Part shown: positions 58,347 through 64,000 of the stretch, piece by piece
How the letters are laid out: every line of letters starts with the position of its first letter
Numbering within the stretch: the stretch's first letter is position 1
From: Nocardioides panacisoli
Lineage (GTDB): Bacteria; Actinomycetota; Actinomycetes; Propionibacteriales; Nocardioidaceae
DNA length: 64,000 nt
Direction: 5' to 3'
Assembly: GCF_019448235.1 (NCBI RefSeq)
Contig: NZ_CP080409.1
Coordinates: 2,852,001-2,916,000 of the forward strand
Translations under genes and position numbers: made by a program
Notes under the pieces: generated by a model
What the model saw: the letters and a program-made list of their open reading frames with translations, nothing else
Told to the model about the DNA's origin: nothing
Databases searched by the model: none

Positions 58347-60455
58347 ATGAGCACCACCACCGCCACCGTCCGCGACCGTGCCGAGGAGCACCTGCGCGCC
58401 CTGGTCGGGCGTGAGGACGTCGAGCTGTACGACGACCAGTGGGCCGCCATCGAGGCGCTCGCGGTCGACCACCGCCGGGCGCTGGTGGTGCAGCGCACCG
58501 GGTGGGGCAAGTCGGCGGTCTACTTCATCGCCACGCTGCTGCTGCGTGAGGCCGGCTCGGGACCGACGGTGATCATCTCGCCGCTGCTCGCCCTGATGCG
58601 CAACCAGATCGATGCCGCCCGGCGGGCCGGCATCCGCGCCGTGACCATCAACTCCACCAACGTCGAGGAGTGGGAGGAGACCCACGCCGCGATCGGCCGC
58701 GGCGAGGTCGACGTGCTGCTGGTGAGCCCGGAGCGGCTCAACAACCCCGGCTTCCGCGACGAGGTCATGCCGCGCCTGGCCGCCACCTGCGGGCTGTTGG
58801 TCATCGACGAGGCCCACTGCATCTCCGACTGGGGCCACGACTTCCGGCCCGACTACCGCCGCATCCGCACCCTGCTCGGTGAGCTGCCCGACGGGATCCC
58901 CGTGCTGGCCACCACGGCGACGGCCAACGAGCGGGTCACCGAGGACGTCGCCGAGCAGATGGGCGCCGAGACCCTCGTGCAGCGCGGCTCGCTGGACCGG
59001 TCCTCGCTGCGGCTGGGCGTCGTACGCCTGCCCACGCCGGAGCAGCGGCTCGCGTGGCTCGCCGACCACCTGACCGAGCAGCCCGGCAGCGGCATCATCT
59101 ACTGCCTCACCGTCGCCGCGACCCAGGACGTCGCCGACTACCTCCGCTCCCGTGGGCACACCGTGGCGGCGTACTCCGGGCAGACCGAGCCGACCGAGCG
59201 CCACGCGTTGGAGCAGTCGCTGCTCGCCGGTGAGGTCAAGGCGCTGGTCGCCACCAGCGCGCTCGGCATGGGCTTCGACGCCACGCTGGGCTTCGTGGTC
59301 AACCTGGGCGCCCCGAGCTCGCCGGTGGCCTACTACCAGCAGGTCGGCCGTGCCGGCCGCGGCACGGCCGATGCCACGGTGGTGCTGCTGCCGGCGGTCG
59401 AGGACCGCGACATCTGGGCCTACTTCGCCTCCCTCGCCTTCCCGCGCGAGGAGCAGGTCCGCCACACCCTCGACGTGCTTGCCGAGGAGGGACGGCCGAT
59501 GAGCACCGCGATGCTCGAGACCCACGTCGACCTGGGCCGCAGTCGCCTGGAGACGATGCTGAAGGTCCTCGACGTCGACGGCGCGGTCCGGCGGGTCAAG
59601 GGCGGTTGGGAGGCGACCGGCCAGCCCTGGGAGTACGACGCCGAGCGCTACCGCCGCGTCGCGGAGGCCCGCGAGCGCGAGCAGCGCGCGATGCTCGACT
59701 ACACCGCCACCGACCAGTGCCGCATGTGGTTCCTGCGCGACCAGCTCGACGACCCCGAGGCCGCGGCCTGCGGGCGGTGCGACAACTGCGGCGGACTGGC
59801 CGTGCCCACCAGCATCGACGCCGCCGCGGTGGCCGCCGCCGAGGAGCGGCTGCAGCGCCCCGGCGTCCCGATCCAGCCGCGGCGCATGTGGCCGACGGCG
59901 CTGGCCAACCTCGGCCTGGACCTCAAGGGCAAGATCCGCGAGCCCGCTGCCGAGGGCCGCGCCATCGCCCGCCTCACCGACCTCGGACACGGCCAGGCGC
60001 TCCGCGAGCTCTTCCGGACCCCGGGCGCGGCCGCGGACGACACCGGGGGGACCCCGCAGGCGGTGCCGACCGGCCTGGTCCGCGCCATGGTGGCGGTGCT
60101 GGAGGACTGGCGGCCCGGAGTGGACGCCATCGTGTGCGTGGAGTCCGCGACCCGGCCGGCGCTGGTCCGCGACCTTGCCGACGGTCTCTCGCGCTACCTC
60201 GGCGTGCCCGTGGTGGGGGAGTTCGCCATCGTCGACCCCGACGTCGCGCCCGAGCAGGGAGCGACCAACTCCGCCCAGCGCATCGCCGCCGTACGCCGCC
60301 GCTTCGCGCTGCGTGGCGAGGTGCCGGACGGCGCGCGGGTGCTGCTGGTCGACGACCGCGTGGGCACCGGCTGGACCCTCACCGTCGCCACCCAGGACCT
60401 CCGGGGCGCGGGAGCCGCCGAGGTCCACCCGCTCGCGCTCGCGCTCACCAGCTAG
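58347..60455 (+). CDS. RecQ-family DNA helicase with C-terminal phosphoribosyltransferase-like domain
   Basis: 702 residues. Helicase motif I is RTGWGKSAVY (Lys55; Trp replaces the usual Gly), motif II DEAHCISDWGHDFRPDYRR (Asp154), then motif V/VI (GMGFDATLGFVVNLG, YYQQVGRAGRG). The RecQ zinc site is Cys458, Cys475, Cys478, Cys481. The C-terminal 150 or so residues (about 545-702) are a PRTase-type fold with VLLVDDRVGTGWT (Asp669, Asp670), the PRPP-binding signature, as in ComF. No HRDC domain. RecQ unwinds DNA 3' to 5' at forks and breaks; the added domain is of unknown purpose. ATG at 58347. Confidence 0.9.
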   Translation: MSTTTATVRDRAEEHLRALVGREDVELYDDQWAAIEALAVDHRRALVVQRTGWGKSAVYFIATLLLREAGSGPTVIISPLLALMRNQIDAARRAGIRAVTINSTNVEEWEETHAAIGRGEVDVLLVSPERLNNPGFRDEVMPRLAATCGLLVIDEAHCISDWGHDFRPDYRRIRTLLGELPDGIPVLATTATANERVTEDVAEQMGAETLVQRGSLDRSSLRLGVVRLPTPEQRLAWLADHLTEQPGSGIIYCLTVAATQDVADYLRSRGHTVAAYSGQTEPTERHALEQSLLAGEVKALVATSALGMGFDATLGFVVNLGAPSSPVAYYQQVGRAGRGTADATVVLLPAVEDRDIWAYFASLAFPREEQVRHTLDVLAEEGRPMSTAMLETHVDLGRSRLETMLKVLDVDGAVRRVKGGWEATGQPWEYDAERYRRVAEAREREQRAMLDYTATDQCRMWFLRDQLDDPEAAACGRCDNCGGLAVPTSIDAAAVAAAEERLQRPGVPIQPRRMWPTALANLGLDLKGKIREPAAEGRAIARLTDLGHGQALRELFRTPGAAADDTGGTPQAVPTGLVRAMVAVLEDWRPGVDAIVCVESATRPALVRDLADGLSRYLGVPVVGEFAIVDPDVAPEQGATNSAQRIAAVRRRFALRGEVPDGARVLLVDDRVGTGWTLTVATQDLRGAGAAEVHPLALALTS

Positions 60456-60458
60456 GGG

Positions 60459-60779
60459 TCAGTGGGCGCCGTCGAGGTTGAGGATGACCACGCCCCCCAC
60501 CACCAGTGCGATGCCGAGCAGCTTGGTCGCCGTCAGTGGCTCGCCCAGGAACGCCGCCGCGATCCCGACGATCGCGACGGTGCCCAGGCCGGCCCAGAGC
60601 GCGTAGACGACGCCGACCGGCAGGTCCCGCACCGCCTGGGAGAGGAAGAAGAACGACAGGGCGTACGCGCCGAGCGTGCCGACCGTGGGCCACGGGCGGG
60701 TGAAGCCCTCGCTGGGTTTGAGCAGGCTGGTCCCGGCCACCTCGAACCCGATCGCCAGCAGGAGGTACGCGTACGCCAT
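60459..60779 (-). CDS. Small multidrug resistance (SMR) family transporter
   Basis: 106 residues with four membrane helices. Conserved Glu13 in AIGFEVAGTSLLKPSEGFTRPWPT, the central proton/substrate carboxylate of SMR proteins, and YALWAGLGTVAIVGIAA in helix 3. Likely a quaternary-ammonium or guanidinium exporter (QacE/SugE type). It ends 4 nt after the RecQ stop on the opposite strand. Start ATG at 60779 chosen because helix 1 begins there. Confidence 0.9.
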   Translation of the reverse strand: MAYAYLLLAIGFEVAGTSLLKPSEGFTRPWPTVGTLGAYALSFFFLSQAVRDLPVGVVYALWAGLGTVAIVGIAAAFLGEPLTATKLLGIALVVGGVVILNLDGAH

Positions 60780-60820
60780 GGCAGCAGTCTGGCAGCCCTG
60801 CTGCTGGGGGCGCGGTGTGC

Positions 60821-62332
60821 TCAGCGCTGGCGGTAGGGCGTCAGCAGCTGGTCCACCGGTGCGCGGTCGTCGGTGAGCACCGGGGCGTCGTCGACCCACT
60901 CCGCCAGGGACGGACCCGCCAGCACGGTCCACCCGTCGCCGGCTGCCGCGAGCTCCTCGGCCAGCGCCTCGGTGTCGATCGTGCGGTCGGACGCGACGGC
61001 GACCAGGTTGCCGCCGGAGCGTCCGTCGGGGCCGGCGTCGACGTCGACGGGCTCACCCAGCACCACGACCTCCTCCCAGACCTCCTCCAGCGTCGCGACC
61101 TCGGCCCGGGCGAAGGCGAGGTCGCCGTGGTCGATCAGGTTGGCGGCGTACACGCCCTCGGGCCGCAGGATCCGCCGCACCTCGGCCATCGCCTCCACGG
61201 TGGTGAGGTGCCACGGGATGCTGACGCCGCCGAAGGCGTCACCCACCACGAGGTCGCGGGAGTCGGTGGCCACCTCGGCCATCCCGAGGCGCGCGTCCTC
61301 GACCCGGACCTCGAGGTCGGGCCCGGTCTCCAGGCCGAGCCGCTCCCGGTCCAGCTCGACCACGCCGCCGTCGATCTCGGAGACCGTGCTGGCGCTGCCG
61401 GGCCGGGTCGCCTCCAGCCAGCGCGGCAGGGTCAGCCCGCCGCCGCCGAGGTGGTGGGCCTCGACAGGCCCGTCCGGGAGCTGGCTGTCGACGACGGCCG
61501 CCAGACCGGCGACGTAGGCGAACTCCAGGTGGGTCGGGTCCTCGAGGTCGACGTAGGAGTGGCGGAGCCCGTCGAGCACGAGCACCCGCCCCGACTCGCG
61601 CTCGTCGTCGGCCACGACCTCGGCGCAGTGGTAGGTCGTCTCGGCGTCACAGGAGTCGGGGAGCGCCCAGGCGCTGAGCGCCCCGCCGGCCACCACGGCG
61701 GCCGCAGCGGACCGGCCGAACCGGCCCCAGCCCCGCACCCGGATGTCGACCAGCAGTGCGGTGATCAGCAGCAGCGCGCCGAGCCCGACGAGGATGCCGG
61801 TCACGGGGAAGCGCGTCACCAGCACGAAGCCGGTGACGACGGTGCCCACGATCGAGCCGGCGGTGGCGGCTGCGGAGAGCCGGCCGACGACGCGGCCGGT
61901 CTCGTCGAGGGTGGCGAGCCGCAACTTGGTCAGCATCGGCACCACTGCCGACAGCAGCGCTCCCGGCACCACCAGGCACAGCGCGGTGACCGGCAGCAGC
62001 AGTCCGTTGGCCGGGTCGTTCGCCGCGGTCCGCACCAGCACCGGCGTGATCGCGACGACCGCGCCGGAGACGCCGATCGCGGGTCCGAGCAGGCGCCGGG
62101 GCGGCTTCGCGTCCGCGACGCGGCCGCCGAGCCATGAGCCCAGCGCGATGGCGCTGAGCACCATGCCGATGACGATGGTGTTGGTCTCCAGCGTGAGGCC
62201 GAGGTACGGCGCCAGCAGGCGCAGCGCCGTCAGCTCCACGACCAGCACCGCTGCGGCGGTCCACGCCGCCAGGGCGACCATCGTGCGGTCCCCGAGCTCG
62301 CCCGGTGCGGGTCGGTCGGGGGAGTCAGCCAT
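60821..62332 (-). CDS. Spermidine-synthase-like protein fused to a membrane domain
   Basis: 503 residues. N-terminal membrane part (about 15-235) with about seven or eight helices (MFS-like half). The C-terminal part (about 240-500) is a spermidine synthase-type Rossmann domain with HHLGGGGLTLPRWLE, EIDGGVVELDRE, VRVEDARLG and DLVVGDAFGGVSIPWHL. The membrane-fused family has no proven polyamine activity, and the aminopropyl-binding Asp motif is altered (DAFGG). Cytoplasmic-face SAM or decarboxylated-SAM binding is likely. Start ATG at 62332; divergent from clpP. Confidence 0.82.
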   Translation of the reverse strand: MADSPDRPAPGELGDRTMVALAAWTAAAVLVVELTALRLLAPYLGLTLETNTIVIGMVLSAIALGSWLGGRVADAKPPRRLLGPAIGVSGAVVAITPVLVRTAANDPANGLLLPVTALCLVVPGALLSAVVPMLTKLRLATLDETGRVVGRLSAAATAGSIVGTVVTGFVLVTRFPVTGILVGLGALLLITALLVDIRVRGWGRFGRSAAAAVVAGGALSAWALPDSCDAETTYHCAEVVADDERESGRVLVLDGLRHSYVDLEDPTHLEFAYVAGLAAVVDSQLPDGPVEAHHLGGGGLTLPRWLEATRPGSASTVSEIDGGVVELDRERLGLETGPDLEVRVEDARLGMAEVATDSRDLVVGDAFGGVSIPWHLTTVEAMAEVRRILRPEGVYAANLIDHGDLAFARAEVATLEEVWEEVVVLGEPVDVDAGPDGRSGGNLVAVASDRTIDTEALAEELAAAGDGWTVLAGPSLAEWVDDAPVLTDDRAPVDQLLTPYRQR

Positions 62333-62401
62333 GCGCCGAAACTACCGTGGCGCCGGTCGCCCCGAGGCCGCGGGAGCGGGACCCTCCGGGGGATCGGCCC
62401 T

Positions 62402-62415
62402 GGGCGGATCCGCCC
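62402..62415. promoter_or_regulatory. GGGCGGATCCGCCC palindrome before the clpP pair
   Basis: A perfect 14-nt palindrome 50-63 nt upstream of the first clpP start, in the gap divergent from the spermidine-synthase-like gene. It could be the target of the adjacent PopR/ClgR-like regulator, but I cannot match it to a recalled consensus. Confidence 0.4.
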
Positions 62416-62464
62416 TCGGCAGCACGCCCTTCTCCCGCGGCGACCCGGCGGCGAGGCTCGCCAC

Positions 62465-63100
62465 ATGAGCGATGAACAACCACCCCCAACCCTGCGCCGC
62501 CGCACCGCCGAGCACCTGCTCGACGAGCGCATCCTGCTGCTCGACACCGCCCTGGACGACGAGACCGGCGCCATGCTGTGCGCCCAGCTCGTCCTGCTCT
62601 CCGCGGAGGACCCGACCACCGACATCGGGCTGTGGATCAACTCCCCGGGCGGCTCGGTGTCGGCGATGCTGGCGATCGCCGACACCATGCGGCTCGTCCC
62701 CAACGACGTGTCCACCGTCGTGCTGGGCATGGCCTACAGCGCCGGCCAGTTCCTGCTGTGCTGCGGCACCGAGGGCAAGCGCTACGCGCTGCCGCACGCG
62801 AAGGTGCTGCTGCACCAGGGCTCGGCCGGCATCGGTGGCAATGCCGTGGACATCGAGCTGCAGGCCGACGACCTGCGCCACATGCGCGAGACCGTGCTCG
62901 GCATCATCGCCGAACGCACCGGGCAGAGCGTGGACCAGGTCTTCGAGGACTCGCTGCGCGACCACGTGTTCACCGCCGAGGGGGCCCGCGACTACGGCTT
63001 CGTTGACCACGTCGTGACCGACCTCGCGCAGGTCCGCCCGCGGCGACGGCGTACGGCGGGGCTCGGCCCGCGCGGCACGGAGGCGGGTGGCGAGCGATGA
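62465..63100 (+). CDS. ATP-dependent Clp protease proteolytic subunit, ClpP3-like
   Basis: 211 residues. The catalytic triad is Ser92 ([13 protein letters not shown]), His117 (LLHQ) and Asp166 ([12 protein letters not shown]). The nucleophile context AYSAGQ departs from the usual GQAASMG, a deviation typical of ClpP3/ClpP4-type paralogues of Streptomyces. With the next gene it likely forms a hetero-tetradecameric peptidase fed by a Clp ATPase. ATG at 62465. Its stop overlaps the next ATG as ATGA (63097-63100). The basic C-terminal tail ([14 protein letters not shown]) is unusual. Confidence 0.92.
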   Translation: MSDEQPPPTLRRRTAEHLLDERILLLDTALDDETGAMLCAQLVLLSAEDPTTDIGLWINSPGGSVSAMLAIADTMRLVPNDVSTVVLGMAYSAGQFLLCCGTEGKRYALPHAKVLLHQGSAGIGGNAVDIELQADDLRHMRETVLGIIAERTGQSVDQVFEDSLRDHVFTAEGARDYGFVDHVVTDLAQVRPRRRRTAGLGPRGTEAGGER

Positions 63101-63684
63101 GCACCTATACGATCCCGAACGTCGTCAGCCGCTCCCCGCGCGGGGAGAAGGTGATGGACGTCTACAGCCGGCTGTTGGAGGAGCGGATCGTCTACCTCGG
63201 CACCGAGATCGACGACGGTGTCGCCAACGCGTTGATCGCGCAGATCCTGCACCTGGAGGCGGAGAGCCCGGACGTCCCGATCAACCTCTACCTGAACTCG
63301 CCGGGCGGCTCGGTCACCGCGACGTTCGCGCTCTACGACACGATGCAGTTCTGCCGAGTGCCGGTCGCCACGACCTGCGTCGGGCAGGCGTTCTCCAGCA
63401 CGGCGCTGCTGCTCGCCGCCGGTGAGCCCGGCCAGCGCTCGGTCCTGCCGCACGCGCGGGTGCTGCTGCACCAGCCCTCGGGGCAGGGCCGTGGCGCGAT
63501 CCCGGACCTGATCCTCGCGGCCGACGAGATCCTGCGGGTGCGCGAGGAGATGGAGCAGGCGTTGAGCACGCACACCGGGCAGGACGTCGCGACGCTGCGG
63601 CGCGACACCGACCGGGACCGGATCTTCCGGGCGGAGGAGGCGATCGCCTACGGCCTGGCCGACCGGGTCATCAGCAGCCGGTGA
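63097..63684 (+). CDS. ATP-dependent Clp protease proteolytic subunit, ClpP4-like
   Basis: 195 residues. Triad Ser100 ([11 protein letters not shown]), His125 (LLHQP) and Asp174 ([12 protein letters not shown]). The N-terminal [23 protein letters not shown] is standard ClpP. The pairing of two overlapping clpP genes away from the main clpP1P2-clpX locus, beside a ClgR-like gene, matches Streptomyces clpP3-clpP4. It would take over when the primary ClpP1/P2 is compromised. ATG at 63097. Confidence 0.93.
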   Translation: MSTYTIPNVVSRSPRGEKVMDVYSRLLEERIVYLGTEIDDGVANALIAQILHLEAESPDVPINLYLNSPGGSVTATFALYDTMQFCRVPVATTCVGQAFSSTALLLAAGEPGQRSVLPHARVLLHQPSGQGRGAIPDLILAADEILRVREEMEQALSTHTGQDVATLRRDTDRDRIFRAEEAIAYGLADRVISSR

Positions 63685-63711
63685 GCCCGGCCGCGGCCAC
63701 CGGTCCGGCGG

Positions 63712-64000
63712 TCAGGCCGCCAGCGCCAACGGCCCGCGCAACGGGCCGACCTCGTGCCGCAGCGGGGCCACGGGCTCCGGGGCGGCGGGCAGTCGTCGGG
63801 CGACCTCGATCGCCAAGGCCCGCAGGGTGAGGTCGAGGGCGCCGGCGACCGCGGCGAGCACCTCGGAGGAGGGGTCCTTGCGGCCCCGCTCGACCTCGGA
63901 GAGGTACTGCGTGGAGATCCCGGCGCGGGCCGCGGTCTCGACGAGTCGCTCGCCGCGGGCGTGGCGGCGTTCGCGGAGCACCTCGCCGGTGAGCTCGCGC
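63712..64000 (-). CDS. PopR/ClgR-like HTH activator, C-terminal part (runs off the edge)
   Basis: About 96 residues visible; the start lies beyond 64000, because the open frame continues through ELTGEVLRERRHARGERL to the last base. The Xre-type HTH is VETAARAGISTQYLSEVERGRKDPSSEVLAAV, the same pattern as ClgR (regulator of Clp genes). The tail ends ALRHEVGPLRGPLALAA-like, LAA being the ssrA-type ClpP recognition ending. In Streptomyces, PopR activates clpP3 clpP4 and is itself removed by ClpP1/P2 through two C-terminal Ala. The same logic fits here, with the genes convergent and 27 nt apart. Confidence 0.8.
   Translation of the reverse strand, partial: RELTGEVLRERRHARGERLVETAARAGISTQYLSEVERGRKDPSSEVLAAVAGALDLTLRALAIEVARRLPAAPEPVAPLRHEVGPLRGPLALAA

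Overview
The window is GC-rich throughout, with dense genes, frequent GTG starts, 1-4 nt start/stop overlaps and many GTACGCC strings. Together with the gene families this points to an actinobacterium, most likely Nocardioides or a close relative in the Nocardioidaceae (inference from composition and gene content; no rRNA or marker gene is present). I see no rRNA, tRNA, transposase, prophage or CRISPR array. It reads as ordinary chromosome with a few accessory islands.

Layout. 1-6000: a hypoxia/stress block (universal stress protein, DevS/DosS-like GAF histidine kinase, flavin split-barrel protein, with two DosR-like boxes), then an OmpR-type two-component pair and an MFS exporter. 6000-11400: three repeats in 32-nt register, a GH65 phosphorylase with a beta-phosphoglucomutase-like HAD partner, and a DrrAB-type ABC exporter. 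11300-19200: Dps behind an iron-box-like site, RNase HI, a YCII protein with an ECF42-type sigma factor whose N terminus is built from a dispersed repeat, an M3 peptidase, PadR and YceI. 19200-25500: ATPase, DEAD-box helicase, a small Cys protein behind a near-consensus IdeR/DtxR box, and a DUF429-RelA/SpoT fusion. 25500-34500: M23 and transglycosylase-like wall enzymes, a thioredoxin-reductase-like flavoprotein divergent from a MerR regulator, SGNH lipase, a PBP, a repeat-rich 480-nt gap, and an aldehyde dehydrogenase.

33200-38000 holds a TetR gene, a 28-nt perfect operator-like palindrome, a 956-residue secreted FG-GAP protein of unknown function and an M23 lipoprotein. 39000-43750 reproduces the mycobacterial Rv2249c-Rv2252 order (glpD, TetR, FAD oxidase, lipid kinase). 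46800-48020 contains an AbiEi-like/DUF559 nuclease-type gene bracketed by colinear inverted repeats, each made of two dyads; this is the best candidate for an undescribed mobile or selfish cassette. 51700-58300 has a MerR-controlled aldo/keto reductase and an AraC-controlled catabolic operon (flavin monooxygenase, BASS transporter, two SDR enzymes). 58300-64000 has a RecQ helicase with a C-terminal phosphoribosyltransferase-like domain, an SMR exporter, a spermidine-synthase-like membrane protein, and a second clpP pair beside a PopR/ClgR-like regulator ending in an ssrA-like LAA tail.

Most genes sit in short operons next to their own regulators (PadR, MarR, MerR twice, TetR twice, AraC, PopR-like), and in most cases a matching dyad lies in the adjacent promoter region. 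All coordinates were read by eye; starts are chosen from ribosome-binding sites, overlaps and family length.
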